Assembly (NCBI GenBank): GCA_905182405.1
Contig: CAJJBQ010000001.1
Location: forward strand, 1,426,001 to 1,490,000
Direction of reading: 5' to 3'
DNA length: 64,000 nucleotides
From: Akkermansiaceae bacterium
GTDB lineage: Bacteria; Verrucomicrobiota; Verrucomicrobiia; Verrucomicrobiales; Akkermansiaceae
Below are positions 19,629 to 29,922 of the stretch, piece after piece. The position numbers were made by a program, and so were the translations under genes. Position 1 is the first letter of the stretch. Each line of letters starts with the position of its first letter. The notes below the pieces were generated by a model. It was not told where the DNA came from. It was given only the letters and a program-made list of their open reading frames with translations, and did not search any database.

Positions 19629-20675
19629 TTATTGGTATACCTTGGGGAGTTTGGGCGTCACTCCGAGTTTCTCGTAGTTGAAACCACTGGCGAGCGGTGA
19701 GTAGGACGCGACGTAATCGACGCTACGAGCCTTGGTGATTTTTGATTCCAATCCCATACCCCAGTAGGCGGCATTGATGACAAGTCTGCGGAGCCCGGCG
19801 CTTTGGAGGTCTCTGGCACTTCCCATGGTGGAGTTGAAAACACGGGCTTTTTGTCCTTTGGTTGTTGTCCAGTTTTTGAACCAAGCGACGGGGAGCGGGA
19901 CCTTTTTGGTGTTCGGTTTGTCGTTCGGGCTCCGGCCCATGAGGGGTTGTCCCCACACCAAGGCGGTGCAGTCTTTCGGCAGCCCGGTTCCTTCTTTGTA
20001 AGTTCGGTAGACGTCAGATGGTCCCCAAATGTCGCTCACACCCCGGGCAATGGGGTGGTCTTTGAGTTCTTCAACAATGTTGCCACGAGTGGAATCAGCA
20101 TGCCATCGGCCGTGGTGGCCCATGAAGGCTCCCCCGATGAGATCCCGGCCAAAGTTGACGTCCTTTCCGTCGATCTTGTAGGGAAGGTTTCCGCGGAAGC
20201 CATGGTTTGCGGTGCGCAGGGCTATTGAGGGCTTTCCTGAGTCTAGGTGGCTGACGATGAGGTCGAGCTGTTCTTTTGGCAATGTCAGAAGCCGGTGAAA
20301 GAAGATGACGAGATCGGCAGATGCGAGGTGCTCCAGGCCGGGGATGTTGTGAATCTTGAAATCTGCCTCTTTTCCTTTTTGAGGATAGACCGGCATGGTG
20401 GGATCGACTTCTCCCTTATCATTGACTCCGAAAAGGACGGTGCAATCAAAGCCGTGATGTTTACTGAGAATTCCGGCCATCATGGGCATGGCTTGCTCAC
20501 TGCGGTATTCTTGATCGGCCGCAATTAAGACAATGTGTTTGCCCTTTCCTGGTCCGTCCGCACCGGGGTAAGTGAGCCATTTTGGGCTTTCTGGAACGGG
20601 ATGGGCGAGTGATTGCAGGCAACCGAGGCTGAGTAAGAGGAGGCCTTTAAGGCTGAGTTTTTTTTTGGAGAACAT
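19629..20675 (-). CDS. Secreted ThuA-domain protein
   Basis: A 348-residue exported protein with a signal peptide ending near QSLAHP (about residue 25). The ThuA (trehalose-utilisation, class I glutaminase-like) fold covers about 45-330: KHIVLIAADQEYRSEQAMPM starts the first strand and helix, ADLVIFFHRLLTLP and SGKPSIALRTANHGF are core motifs, and GHHGRWHAD is typical of the PVC subgroup. The true reaction of ThuA proteins is unsettled; they accompany sugar catabolism genes. It is the last gene of a minus-strand run (sialate O-acetylesterase, DUF6288 protein, ThuA) with gaps of 21 and 34 bases. Confidence 0.85.
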   Translation of the reverse strand: MFSKKKLSLKGLLLLSLGCLQSLAHPVPESPKWLTYPGADGPGKGKHIVLIAADQEYRSEQAMPMMAGILSKHHGFDCTVLFGVNDKGEVDPTMPVYPQKGKEADFKIHNIPGLEHLASADLVIFFHRLLTLPKEQLDLIVSHLDSGKPSIALRTANHGFRGNLPYKIDGKDVNFGRDLIGGAFMGHHGRWHADSTRGNIVEELKDHPIARGVSDIWGPSDVYRTYKEGTGLPKDCTALVWGQPLMGRSPNDKPNTKKVPLPVAWFKNWTTTKGQKARVFNSTMGSARDLQSAGLRRLVINAAYWGMGLESKITKARSVDYVASYSPLASGFNYEKLGVTPKLPKVYQ

Positions 20676-20709
20676 TTGGAGTAACCTGTAAGTGGTGTGG
20701 GAAAGATGG

Positions 20710-23106
20710 TTATTTGAGGAGAAGCAATTTCGGTGTTTGGTCGGCGGACTCGATGGCTTGAATCGTTTCTTCGAGAATCTTCGCTTTTTGAAGGCTCAGT
20801 TTCTTTGGGAAGTTTTTCTCTCCTGCGGCAAAGAAAGCCACTGTTTTCTTGAGGGCGGGAATCGACGACTTGGCATGGGTTCCATACTTCAGGAGAAGTT
20901 CGGTGATGCGCGGCGTTCTCTTTTCGCTGGCCCAGGGGTTTTGCGTGCGGATGTAGTCAGCACAGGCTTCGATTCCTTCTTCGATGCGATGATTGGCCAA
21001 TATTTGCAGGCCCTCCATACGAATCTCGTCTGCAAACATGATACCGCTGGGGGAAGGATTTTCGACAGCCTCCAGAATCGCGGGAAGTAGAGGTTTGATT
21101 TCATCTTGCGAGAGATTTCGGAAGACTGATCCAAGACTGCCCCGCGCACGACCGTCTTCGTTTTTTAATCCAGCACGGACGGCTTTGAAGAGAACCTTGC
21201 GATCGACTCCATCCAAGGAACGGCTGAGCATGCCGCCGCGATTGTTGAAGAGGGCGAAAGAGAAATACCGTTGCTGCATTCCACGGGGGTCATTTTTGAG
21301 ATCAGCCTGTGTCATGAGTTCGAGGAGTGTTGCTGCCGTTTCCATCGCGGGTTTACCGATGGCTGCGAGAGCTTCGGCAGATTTGATTCTGAGCCAGAGG
21401 TCTTGCGTGGCGAGGTTTTCCTTCAAGGCGTCGACCGCTGGTGCTCCACGTCCCCGGAGGGCTGTTAAAGCCTGACTGGCGCCGTAGCGTGATTCGAGAT
21501 CAGATGCTTTGAGAAGCTTGATGAGAGGTTCAATTTGAATGTCTTTCCGTCGAGCGAAAGCCATGGCAGCCCGCTCGCGAACGACGGGTGACCAACTGGT
21601 GAGGCATTCCAGGAGGGTGTCTCCATTCATGGAATCATAGGCGCTGGTGCGGTCCTTGTTGTTCCATCCTCGTCCGTCGAGGATGATGCGTTTCGCGGTT
21701 TTGGCATCGAGCTGGGGGACGATGGAAGGACGCTTGCCGGTGAGGAATATTTTCTTCAACGGCATGGCGTAGGCGAGGAGGTAGGCCCCGGTGCAATCCC
21801 AGTTTGCGTAGCTGTCCTTCTTTGTTTGAGGCGGTCCGAGGTGAGCGAAGGTGCCATCCCACTCTCGGGCCAGATCAAAGTACCACGCGCCGAATTCTTC
21901 CATCCATGCGCCGGTGGCGTGGGGGCCAGATTGAGCTACGGCAGGTAATGACCAAAGGATGTTGAAGAAGTTTCCGGTATGGCCGGTGTCGCGTTCAGGC
22001 CCATGAGAAGCGAGGCTCATCTTTGAGAAAAATTCCGCCGGTTTGGGTTCGTTGAGCAGGTTAAAGAGAACGGCGGTCATGCCAGACTTTCCATTGTCTT
22101 CGTGAGTCTCGATCCAGGGGTGATGGTCGCCGTAGGGGAGCGCTCCCTTGTCGGTGTAGAACCGGAGGAGGCGGGTGCTTTGGTCAATGGCACGGGTGAG
22201 AGCAGGATCATCGACGCCAGCTGCCCGGGCCATTACGAGTGAAATCGTGAGGGGGATTCCGGGAGCATTCATCATGCCATATCCCGCGAGTCGTCCGTCG
22301 GGATTTGAAAAACGGTGGCCCCAGGAGCCGACGCTGCTTTGGCCGTTTGCCGCTTCGAGAGAGAGTCGCCGAAGACCGTCGATGAACGATTGATCACCGG
22401 TGGCCATGGCGTATTCGGCGAGGAGGATGATGGCGTAACCGTAATACCAGGTTTGCATGCTGTCATTGGAGAAGTCAGAGGCCCATTTGACTTCCTTTCG
22501 CACGATGGAATGATATTTTTTATCGCCACTCGAAAGAAGGGCGAGGGCATTGAGCGAGCGGGTGATGGGATTCTCGCGATAGTTCTTTGCCACGATGCGT
22601 TGCGCGAGAATCTGGCAGCCTTGTTCGAAGATGCGTTGGGATTTTTGACAGTCGTAAGGAGCTGTTGCGCTATAGTTTCCGAGAACGGGGAGAGTTAAGG
22701 TGACGGTCTCTTTGTTACCGCTACGCCAGCGGATGAGGGAGAGCCTGCCGTCCGATGCTTCGGAAGATGTGAGAGCTTTGCCCATCTCAGTACGAGGATC
22801 ATACGAGAAGGGTTTTCCACTCACTCCGAGAAGCACATCTCCGATAGCTAGGATGTCTTCAGCGGGTGAGCCCTTGGCGACCCCGGTGATGAAGATTTGT
22901 CGGGCGTCGCTTGTCACCATTTTGTCGCTGAAGATCCAACCTCGTGCGCCTGTCGCTCCGAGGTTCCAGTCGTGCTTGGCACCTTCCGGGATGGGGTCGC
23001 CCTTGGTGAAGTCGGGCAAGGTCATCTTGCCCGTGGGGCCAGCTCCAGTTGCTGGAAGAAAAAGGAGCGCAGCGAGTGCCAGAAAGAGAGGTTGTGAAAG
23101 ATTCAT
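20710..23106 (-). CDS. Secreted DUF6288 protein with PDZ-like and HEAT-like repeats
   Basis: A 798-residue exported protein. The signal peptide covers residues 1-22 (LALAALLFLPATGAG). A PDZ-like module at about 65-135 (ITGVAKGSPAEDILAIGDVL) is followed by a long helical region matching DUF6288 at about 150-500 (GHRFSNPDGRLAGYGMMNAP, ALPYGDHHPW, CTGAYLLAYAMP). HEAT-like repeats lie at about 510-650 (LLECLTSWSPVVRERAAMAF, ASDLESRYGASQALTALRGR). The fold of the middle part resembles alpha/alpha toroids of polysaccharide lyases, so glycan cleavage or binding is possible, but the function is not known. Middle gene of the minus-strand run. Confidence 0.75.
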   Translation of the reverse strand: MNLSQPLFLALAALLFLPATGAGPTGKMTLPDFTKGDPIPEGAKHDWNLGATGARGWIFSDKMVTSDARQIFITGVAKGSPAEDILAIGDVLLGVSGKPFSYDPRTEMGKALTSSEASDGRLSLIRWRSGNKETVTLTLPVLGNYSATAPYDCQKSQRIFEQGCQILAQRIVAKNYRENPITRSLNALALLSSGDKKYHSIVRKEVKWASDFSNDSMQTWYYGYAIILLAEYAMATGDQSFIDGLRRLSLEAANGQSSVGSWGHRFSNPDGRLAGYGMMNAPGIPLTISLVMARAAGVDDPALTRAIDQSTRLLRFYTDKGALPYGDHHPWIETHEDNGKSGMTAVLFNLLNEPKPAEFFSKMSLASHGPERDTGHTGNFFNILWSLPAVAQSGPHATGAWMEEFGAWYFDLAREWDGTFAHLGPPQTKKDSYANWDCTGAYLLAYAMPLKKIFLTGKRPSIVPQLDAKTAKRIILDGRGWNNKDRTSAYDSMNGDTLLECLTSWSPVVRERAAMAFARRKDIQIEPLIKLLKASDLESRYGASQALTALRGRGAPAVDALKENLATQDLWLRIKSAEALAAIGKPAMETAATLLELMTQADLKNDPRGMQQRYFSFALFNNRGGMLSRSLDGVDRKVLFKAVRAGLKNEDGRARGSLGSVFRNLSQDEIKPLLPAILEAVENPSPSGIMFADEIRMEGLQILANHRIEEGIEACADYIRTQNPWASEKRTPRITELLLKYGTHAKSSIPALKKTVAFFAAGEKNFPKKLSLQKAKILEETIQAIESADQTPKLLLLK

Positions 23107-23127
23107 AATCGTTGATGATTAAAGGCT

Positions 23128-24804
23128 CTATTGATCTTCCCTTTTTTGAGGTATAACATGGTAGAGGTCTTCGCCATAGTGTGGTTTGAGAGGCCAAGTG
23201 TCGCTACGGAAAGGAAAGGCGGGGAGTTCCTTGCCATTCATCAAGGTCCCAAGTGGGAGATTTGACCAAGCGTAGCGTACGGCGACCGGGTCAGTGACCG
23301 CGTCGCACCAGACTTCTACTTCGGGAGTTTTTCCCCGTCCGCCTGCCACGCGGGCCAAGGCGTGATGGAAGACTTGATCCGAGCCTGCGAGGTAGAACCC
23401 CCGAGCGTCCGTCTGGTCGAATCGAAGGCCCTCAGATCCAGTCTTTTCAAAGTGGATGACGATCTTATTCTCTTTCTTCTCCATCGTTTTGTAGATGGGG
23501 CCATGCCATTGCAAAGGTTGCTGGGGGCGGGTGGCATCAGTGATGCCATGAACGGTTGAGAGTGCCCAGCGAGCCGAGCGATCACCGACGGGATACTTGC
23601 GGCCGGGATGAATGTTGGAGTCGCTGTTGGCATCAAAGCTAACAATGAGCCCGGTGTTGGGGGTATCGCGCCATGTGAGGTGTTGCTGTTCCCGAATCAC
23701 GTTGGTGTGATGATTCATGTCGTAGGTCATGGACCGGCGAGTACTCCATCCGGCAATCTGGATGATACCGAAGGGGAGGTCCTTGTCCTGGAAAATTTTT
23801 CGCCAGTCGGAAATGACAGCGGGGAAGGTTTCGCGGAAGGGGATCCAGGTGTTTCCAAAGGCGTTGTTTTCGCCTTGGTAGAAGAGTATGCCGCGAACCG
23901 AGAGTCCGGAGAGAGGCATGATCATGGCATTGAGAGCTCCTGAAGGAATGCGTCCTTGGTCAGGGTTTTGATAGCTCTTGGGGTTTGGTTTTCCACCGGG
24001 AGATTTTTCTCCCTTTGCTTTGGCTACTTTTGCAAGGGCTTCCCATTTCTCGAGATCGGAGGTGAGACGTTTGGCCGCTCCTTCCTCGCGTCCCGCATCG
24101 ATCCAAGTTTGGCACTTTGCTTCGTATTCTTCGAGGTAAGGTTTAACCGTTGGGAGTATCTCGAGCGTTTCGCGGGTGACCCAGTGTTGGGCCATGGTGC
24201 CTCCCCAAGCTGCATTGACCAATCCGATGGGGACATCAAGTCGACGATGGAGTCTCTGTCCGAAGAAGTAGGCGACACCGGAACAATCACCAATCGTTTC
24301 GGGAGAACAGGTTTGCCAGGTGCCAGCTCCGTTTTCGGCGGGAAAGTCTTCCCGGGGTTCAGGGAGACCTTCGGGTTCGATTCGGATGAAACGAATGGCA
24401 GGATAACGGGCGCTGGGAATTTCGACATCGGCATCGCGTGAACTCCGCAGGCGCCATTCCATATTGCTTTGTCCTCCGCAGACCCAGAGATCACCCACGA
24501 GGATGTTTTCGTAAGTGATGGAAAGGTCGCCGGATTTTACTTTGAGAAACTGTCCGGTGGCATTGGCTTCCATCGCTTTAAGAGTGATGAGCCACTTGCC
24601 GTCCTTTCCGGAGGTGATGGTCTTTTCCTGCCCCGAAAAAGAAACAGTGACGTCTTTCTCATTCTCCGCCCATCCCCAGATGCGGACTGGTTTGTCGCGT
24701 TGGAGGACCATTTGACTTCCGAAAATATTGGGGAGTCGCAGCTGACCTTGAGCGCACAGGCAAAGGTGGCAAATGAGGAGTAGGATGATTGGGGGAATTT
24801 TCAT
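23128..24804 (-). CDS. Sialate O-acetylesterase-type carbohydrate esterase (SASA, CE20-like)
   Basis: A 558-residue exported esterase. The signal peptide covers about 1-20. Residues 22-95 form the N-terminal beta-sandwich usual in this family (SQMVLQRDKPVRIWGWA). The SGNH-like catalytic domain holds the nucleophile in VCGGQSNMEW (Ser113) and the second block GILFYQGENNAFG; the Asp/His pair is expected in the C-terminal half, but I did not assign it. Members remove O-acetyl groups from sialic acids or other sugars. It is the first gene of the run leading to the DUF6288 and ThuA genes and probably acts on the same substrate. Confidence 0.85.
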   Translation of the reverse strand: MKIPPIILLLICHLCLCAQGQLRLPNIFGSQMVLQRDKPVRIWGWAENEKDVTVSFSGQEKTITSGKDGKWLITLKAMEANATGQFLKVKSGDLSITYENILVGDLWVCGGQSNMEWRLRSSRDADVEIPSARYPAIRFIRIEPEGLPEPREDFPAENGAGTWQTCSPETIGDCSGVAYFFGQRLHRRLDVPIGLVNAAWGGTMAQHWVTRETLEILPTVKPYLEEYEAKCQTWIDAGREEGAAKRLTSDLEKWEALAKVAKAKGEKSPGGKPNPKSYQNPDQGRIPSGALNAMIMPLSGLSVRGILFYQGENNAFGNTWIPFRETFPAVISDWRKIFQDKDLPFGIIQIAGWSTRRSMTYDMNHHTNVIREQQHLTWRDTPNTGLIVSFDANSDSNIHPGRKYPVGDRSARWALSTVHGITDATRPQQPLQWHGPIYKTMEKKENKIVIHFEKTGSEGLRFDQTDARGFYLAGSDQVFHHALARVAGGRGKTPEVEVWCDAVTDPVAVRYAWSNLPLGTLMNGKELPAFPFRSDTWPLKPHYGEDLYHVIPQKREDQ

Positions 24805-24834
24805 GATGGAAGAAGTCGATTGGATGATGAATTA

Positions 24835-25020
24835 CTCACGCCATCAACTCAGCCAGAGGGCCGGTGAGGTCGTGGTTTTTGAGGTCGGAATCTGTCTGTC
24901 CGAGGGTCTCGGGCGAGGGGATGGCGGCAGCTTGCATGAGTGTGAGGTGGAGATTTCCGATCGTCCGGTGGCCAGTTTAGCAGAGTGCGAAGTTTTGAAG
25001 GTAACGTTCCAACCTCATCA
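24835..25020 (-). pseudogene. Relic of a DUF1552-like protein, C-terminal end
   Basis: The minus-strand frame ending at 24835-24837 reads ERYLQNFALC, an in-frame TAA, then TGHRTIGNLHLTLMQAA, PETLGQTDSDLKNHDLTG and PLAELMA. This resembles the end of DUF1552-type proteins, where GRYL leads to GHRT-(I/V/L)-GN-L-x-x-x-L-x-x-AAG and ends GPLAELLA. One nonsense codon is visible and no upstream domain could be read. It sits immediately upstream of the sialate O-acetylesterase gene in the same direction, so an original operon member may have been lost. Confidence 0.5.
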
Positions 25021-25229
25021 CGGTCCGTGGGTAGACACGCAGGTGAGAACAGTCGAGGCACAATTATTGAATGACGAGGTCATTCCCGGACGGGTGGTCA
25101 CCGTCGTTGTGCAGGTTTATATCTCCGCCAGCGACACTTTGGGAGGCGCATCAATATTTCCTGCCGGTGGGTTCGACTTGCGGGTCTTGATGAAAATCGA
25201 TGACAGCCTCACCACGACCAACGGTTAGT

Positions 25230-25562
25230 ATAATTTCCGGGTGATTCTGACCAATGCGGATTGCTACCTTATACTGCAAGGTCGGATCGTATTCTTCTAC
25301 TCATCGCTACCCCAATTCTTCTGGGTAGTTCGATTACGGTCGCCGAAAAGAAGGATCCGGAAGGCTCGCCACTCCCCATGGTATCGCGTTGTGAAGGTGC
25401 GGGGTGAAAAGGGCATGCGCATTTAGACGAGAACGATACTTAATCGCATGGAAAGAAGGATGATGAAAAACGCGATGGGGTAGTTTATTTGATTTTGTTG
25501 TAACCTTCGCTTTATTCCCTTCGAATACCTTGTTAGCAACCTACAAAGTTAAACCCATTAAG
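25230..25562. other. Intergenic stretch, nothing recognised
   Basis: Divergent spacer between the minus-strand carbohydrate esterase locus and the plus-strand esterase. No gene, clear promoter or repeat could be supported. Confidence 0.4.
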
Positions 25563-26588
25563 ATGAATCTTATTTACTTTCTTCCCTCATCAGCCCTTTT
25601 CCAATCGGGGCCATCTTTTCTGAAGAGCAAGCTTGTGCGAATGGCGTTCGCTCTTGTGTTCCTCGCGCTCGCGATACAGCCGAATGCGGAGGCGGGAGAG
25701 GTCCGGACCTGGACTGCTGCTGACGGGCGGACTCTGGAGGCCGAGTTTGTCTCGGCGAACGAGAGAAGTGTAACCTTGCGGCGCAAAACGGACCGGAAGC
25801 GTTTTACTTTATCGCTTGATAAGATTTCGGAGGCGGATCGCAATTGGATCGAGGAGGCTCTCGAGGACCAGACCGGCCCTGGGGAGAAAAAACCGAGTGG
25901 GATTTTTGAAGATCGCTTGACGAAAGATTGGGAGAAGATGGAGTATGAGAGTCTGAAATTCCGCTTTTACGGCGACAAGAAAATGAGCTCGAAGAAGCGC
26001 TACCCGATCTTGATTTTCCTACACGGAAAAGGATCCGGAGGAACCGACAACGAGAAGCAACTCAATGGCATCGTCCGTAACTTTGCCAGCGGAGGATTTC
26101 ATCGTGAAAATCCTTCATTTATTTTGGCCCCGCAATGCCCGGATGATACCAAGGGCTGGAATGGCGAGTATCTTGAAGATGTGATTGGGCTCGTGAAATC
26201 TGCGATTAAGAATCTCCCTGTCGATGAAGAGCGTGTCTACATCACGGGCGTCTCGATGGGCGGGTTCGGAACTTGGTCAGCTATTGCGAAGGCTCCCGAG
26301 CTTTTCGCGGCGGCGGTTCCGGTTTGTGGCGGAGGAAATCCTGCGACTGCGAAGTCGATTAAGGATATCCCGATCTGGACTCATCATGGGGTGGCTGATC
26401 CCATTGTGAGTGTTGAATTCACTCGACGAATGGTGACAGCGCTGGAGAAAGCGCAAGGGAACATCAAATACACTGAATACGATGAGGCATCCGGCATTAA
26501 ACACGATGCCTGGACTCCATGCTACGGAAATCCTAAAGTCTACGAGTGGATATATGAGCAGCGAAAAGGAAAGAAGGTTGGGAAGTAG
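25563..26588 (+). CDS. Secreted alpha/beta-hydrolase esterase with N-terminal SHD1-like domain
   Basis: The ATG at 25563 gives 341 residues with a basic n-region (LKSKLVR) before the hydrophobic core; a GTG at 25635 or ATG at 25641 would give a shorter signal. After cleavage near AEAGEV comes an SHD1-like domain at about 45-85 (RTWTAADGRTLEAEFVSAN, DRNWI). The hydrolase domain follows at about 125-335 with LIFLHGKGSGG, the nucleophile in GVSMGGFG (Ser231), Asp279 in HHGVADP and His314 in GIKHDAW. It resembles the first half of the esterase at 176-1786 but lacks the extra C-terminal modules. The substrate is unknown. A second SHD1-like fragment follows at 26682. Confidence 0.75.
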   Translation: MNLIYFLPSSALFQSGPSFLKSKLVRMAFALVFLALAIQPNAEAGEVRTWTAADGRTLEAEFVSANERSVTLRRKTDRKRFTLSLDKISEADRNWIEEALEDQTGPGEKKPSGIFEDRLTKDWEKMEYESLKFRFYGDKKMSSKKRYPILIFLHGKGSGGTDNEKQLNGIVRNFASGGFHRENPSFILAPQCPDDTKGWNGEYLEDVIGLVKSAIKNLPVDEERVYITGVSMGGFGTWSAIAKAPELFAAAVPVCGGGNPATAKSIKDIPIWTHHGVADPIVSVEFTRRMVTALEKAQGNIKYTEYDEASGIKHDAWTPCYGNPKVYEWIYEQRKGKKVGK

Positions 26589-26681
26589 TTCTTTGGTGGT
26601 GAAGTTGCGTTCGTAGTTTTCCCCAAGGTCCGGCATGAAGATGCACTTTTCCTAGGATTCGATAGGTAATTTCCTCTGGGA

Positions 26682-26975
26682 ATGCTTCTTCCTGTTGCTG
26701 AAGGACGTGCCTGGACCAGTGTCGATGGTCGCAAGACTGAAGGTAAGATGAAATCTTACGATGCCGCTAGTGGAAAGGTGACGGTGATTTTTCCTAATGG
26801 AAGGCGGGCTATTTTTGCACAGGACAAGCTGCCGAATGAAGATATTGCGTGGCTCAAGAGAACGGTAACCGGAGCCCTTGGGCTGGGACCTTCTCACCCT
26901 TTCGGAACCGAACCTTATGAGCAAGGTGGAAAAACACAGCCCGGATATCGCGGGACTCCCATCGACCTCCAGTGA
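26682..26975 (+). CDS. Small SHD1-like domain protein or gene fragment
   Basis: A 97-residue frame with one SHD1-like domain (GRAWTSVDGRKTEGKMKSYD, TVIFPNGRRAIF, LPNEDIAWL), the same fold as at the start of the preceding esterase. SHD1 domains normally sit in secreted proteins behind a signal peptide. Here only MLLPVAEG precedes the domain, so the signal is missing or decayed, and the C-terminus is short and unstructured. It may be a truncated copy. No Shine-Dalgarno sequence was seen. It lies 93 bases after the esterase gene. Confidence 0.45.
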   Translation: MLLPVAEGRAWTSVDGRKTEGKMKSYDAASGKVTVIFPNGRRAIFAQDKLPNEDIAWLKRTVTGALGLGPSHPFGTEPYEQGGKTQPGYRGTPIDLQ

Positions 26976-27078
26976 TCCAGGCCAATTCTGGGGGAGTCAA
27001 AAAAATGAATCAATTGTATGGCGACTCATTTAAGAGTAGACTGCGACATTACATCAAAAAAAAGACCTGCCAGTTAGC

Positions 27079-29922
27079 ATGCCCCGAGAATTCAGCTCCC
27101 GTTTTGTTGCTTGTAAACTCACTCTCGCGGCGAGCTTGCTTCTGCACGCGCCGGGCGCCCTGGCCGAATCAGCGCGCTTGGAATTCAACCGGGACATCCG
27201 TCCGATCCTTTCCGACAAGTGCTTCGCGTGCCACGGATTCGATGCCAATGAGCGCAAGGCCGATCTGAGACTCGATATCCCAGAGGGCGCCTACGCCCTC
27301 AACGATGACATCCAGGCCATCAAGCCAGGTGACCTACAGTCAAGCGAGGTCTGGCGACGTATCACCAGCACGGATGAGGACGAAGTGATGCCGCCACCGG
27401 AGAGCAATAAGCACCTGACGGACGTCGAGAAGGACCTGCTCAAACGCTGGATCGAGAAAGGTGCTCAATACCAACTCCATTGGGCTTTTGTTCCACCAAA
27501 AAAGAGGGTGCCGCCGTCTGTGACTGGAGCACGGAATCTGATTGATCAGTTTATCGTCTCGCGCCTTAAAAAAGAAGGGCTAACCCTCTCGCCGGAGGCG
27601 AATCGCAACACGCTTGCCCGCCGGGTGACTTTGGATCTCACTGGGCTACCGCCGACGCCACAGCAAGTGGCTCAATTTCTCGGCGATACCTCACCCGACG
27701 CCTACGACCATTTGGTAGATCGTTTGATATCGACACGTGACTATGCCGAACGCCGCGCCCAAGACTGGCTTGATCTCGCACGCTATGCCGACACGCGTGG
27801 TTTCGCCGATGACAAGAAGCGCGAGATCTGGCCCTATCGGGATTGGGTTGTTCGAGCGCTTCACCGTAACATGCCTTTCGATCAGTTCACCATTGCTCAG
27901 CTCGCAGGAGACATGCTGCCAAATGCAAGTGATGACCAACGCCTTGCCACCGGCTTTCATCGCAACGCTCCACAAGCACGAGGTCAAACTTATCCGGAAG
28001 AGGAATATCGTCTCAAGGGCGTTACCGACCGGGTAAATACCACCGGCAAGGTTTGGCTTGGACTCACGATGGAATGTGCGGAGTGCCATGACCACAAGTT
28101 CGATCCGATCAGCCAGCGTGATTATTATTCTCTCTTCGCAATTTTTAATAACGTCGAGCATCAAGGGAAGGGGATGAGTCAAGGAGGTCCTACGATGAAC
28201 TATGAGAATTCTTCGGGATTACACGATGAGCAATTAGCGGCGAAGCGCAGACGGATCGGCTCAGAACTGGCGGCGGCGCGTCGGGTTTTGCCAGCTCCCA
28301 AGAAAATCAGCGAAGCCGGTTTGCTGGGCGAGTGGAATGGCGTCCATCCTGATGCAGGTGATCAAAAGTTCAATATCACCGGTGACCTCACCATCTCGGC
28401 TCGAATTAAAACCCGCCAAGCGGTTTCAGACTTGGTTTCGAAATACGATTGGCGTGGCGGGCAGCGTAGCTTTGTCTTTGGGATCGGTGGTGAGGGTGAA
28501 GAGGAAGCCATACCGGGACACTTGTTTTTCTGGGTCTCTTCACAGAATGATCCCTTCGCTGGTATTTCAGTCTTCGGGAGCCATTCCGTGAACGACGGAC
28601 AAGAGCACCAGGTCGCCGTCGTTTTCGAGGCCGGAAAATCGGTGCGCCTGTTCGTCGATGGGATCGAGGACAAAGCCGCTCGCTCCATAGGCGAAGTGCC
28701 AGAGACGATTGCGATATCCGATCGGCATCTGGCGATTGGCGTGGGTTATGAAGCAAGCAACGAGGCAAAGGCTCATCGATTTGAAGGGAGTCTGAGCAAA
28801 GTGCGACTCTACAATCGCGCGCATGGAGATGAACTTGGTTCAGGTGAAGCGGGTGAGAAAGTGGCAAACCTGTTGGCGACCATCATCGAGTTGGACGGGA
28901 AGAAGGCAGGGGTCAAGAGTATCAAGGTTCCGGTCATGCGTGAGTTGCCGGAGCCCCGCGAGACCTTCATCCACCTGCGCGGTAGTTTTCTCAGTCGCGG
29001 GGATCAAGTTTCACCTGCGGTGCCAACAGTTCTTGCGCCCGACGAAGACGGCCAACCGAAGAACCGACTCGAGTTTGCCCGCTGGTTGGTCACTGGAAAG
29101 AATCCGCTTGTTGCCCGAGTGGTGGTCAATCGTTTCTGGCAAAGTTACTTCGGCCACGGCTTGGTGCGCACCTCAGACGACTTCGGATCGCAGGGTGCCC
29201 CGCCGACCCATCCGGATTTACTCGACTGGCTGGCCGACGAATTCGTGAGCAGCGGATGGGACATGAAGCACATCAATCGATTGCTCGTGACCTCGGCCAC
29301 CTACCGTCAATGGGCCCGCATCACCCCGGGGTTGAGGGAAAAGGATCCCAATAATTTACTGCTGGCCCGTATGCCGCGCGTCCGTCTGCCGGCCGAACAA
29401 ATCCGTGATCAGGCTCTTGCAATAAGTGGCTTGCTGAAGGGCTATCCCGGCGGGCCGAGCGTCTTTCCTCCACAGCCTGAAAACTACTGGGAGGACCGGG
29501 ACCTGCCCGGACGATGGAAAGAAAGCGGCGGCCCCGACCGATATCGCAAGAGCCTCTATACCTACTGGCGTCGCATGGCCCTGCATCCCACCATGGAGCT
29601 TCTTGATGCTCCCGCTCGTCCCGTGTGTGTCGTGAAACGTAACACCGCAAACCTGCCCACCCAGGCGCTGGTGACTTTAAACGCTCCCGTCTTTGTCGAG
29701 TCCGCCAAGCACTTGGCCCAGCGACTCCTCACGGAAGCCGCGGATAATGGAGCCCGCCTCGATCTTGCCTTTCAGCTCTGCCTCGGACGCTCTCCTGAAG
29801 AGGGCGAGCGAAGAAAGTTTTTAAGCTTTATCGATGGCCAATCAGCCGATTCCGATCTCTTCGTTTGGCAGAGTGTCGCCTCCATCCTTTTGAACCTCGA
29901 CGAGACGATTACTCGACCATGA
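27079..29922 (+). CDS. PSCyt1-DUF1549-LamG-DUF1553 cytochrome-like surface protein
   Basis: A 947-residue exported protein. The signal peptide ends near ALAESAR (about residue 30). PSCyt1 has the haem motif CFACH (Cys48, Cys51, His52). DUF1549 is at about 150-345 with a second CxxCH ([12 protein letters not shown]). A LamG domain is inserted at about 415-595 ([37 protein letters not shown]), where the paralogue at 6190-9255 has a different jelly roll. DUF1553 follows at about 650-940 ([35 protein letters not shown]). The stop overlaps the start of the DUF1501 partner by four bases (ATGA), so the two are translationally coupled. Confidence 0.9.
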   Translation: MPREFSSRFVACKLTLAASLLLHAPGALAESARLEFNRDIRPILSDKCFACHGFDANERKADLRLDIPEGAYALNDDIQAIKPGDLQSSEVWRRITSTDEDEVMPPPESNKHLTDVEKDLLKRWIEKGAQYQLHWAFVPPKKRVPPSVTGARNLIDQFIVSRLKKEGLTLSPEANRNTLARRVTLDLTGLPPTPQQVAQFLGDTSPDAYDHLVDRLISTRDYAERRAQDWLDLARYADTRGFADDKKREIWPYRDWVVRALHRNMPFDQFTIAQLAGDMLPNASDDQRLATGFHRNAPQARGQTYPEEEYRLKGVTDRVNTTGKVWLGLTMECAECHDHKFDPISQRDYYSLFAIFNNVEHQGKGMSQGGPTMNYENSSGLHDEQLAAKRRRIGSELAAARRVLPAPKKISEAGLLGEWNGVHPDAGDQKFNITGDLTISARIKTRQAVSDLVSKYDWRGGQRSFVFGIGGEGEEEAIPGHLFFWVSSQNDPFAGISVFGSHSVNDGQEHQVAVVFEAGKSVRLFVDGIEDKAARSIGEVPETIAISDRHLAIGVGYEASNEAKAHRFEGSLSKVRLYNRAHGDELGSGEAGEKVANLLATIIELDGKKAGVKSIKVPVMRELPEPRETFIHLRGSFLSRGDQVSPAVPTVLAPDEDGQPKNRLEFARWLVTGKNPLVARVVVNRFWQSYFGHGLVRTSDDFGSQGAPPTHPDLLDWLADEFVSSGWDMKHINRLLVTSATYRQWARITPGLREKDPNNLLLARMPRVRLPAEQIRDQALAISGLLKGYPGGPSVFPPQPENYWEDRDLPGRWKESGGPDRYRKSLYTYWRRMALHPTMELLDAPARPVCVVKRNTANLPTQALVTLNAPVFVESAKHLAQRLLTEAADNGARLDLAFQLCLGRSPEEGERRKFLSFIDGQSADSDLFVWQSVASILLNLDETITRP

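Noticed and set aside
24773..25228. Plus-strand frame of 151 residues opposite the start of the acetylesterase gene
   Set aside because: It is antisense to the signal-peptide end of the esterase and to the DUF1552-like relic, and its protein has no family resemblance.
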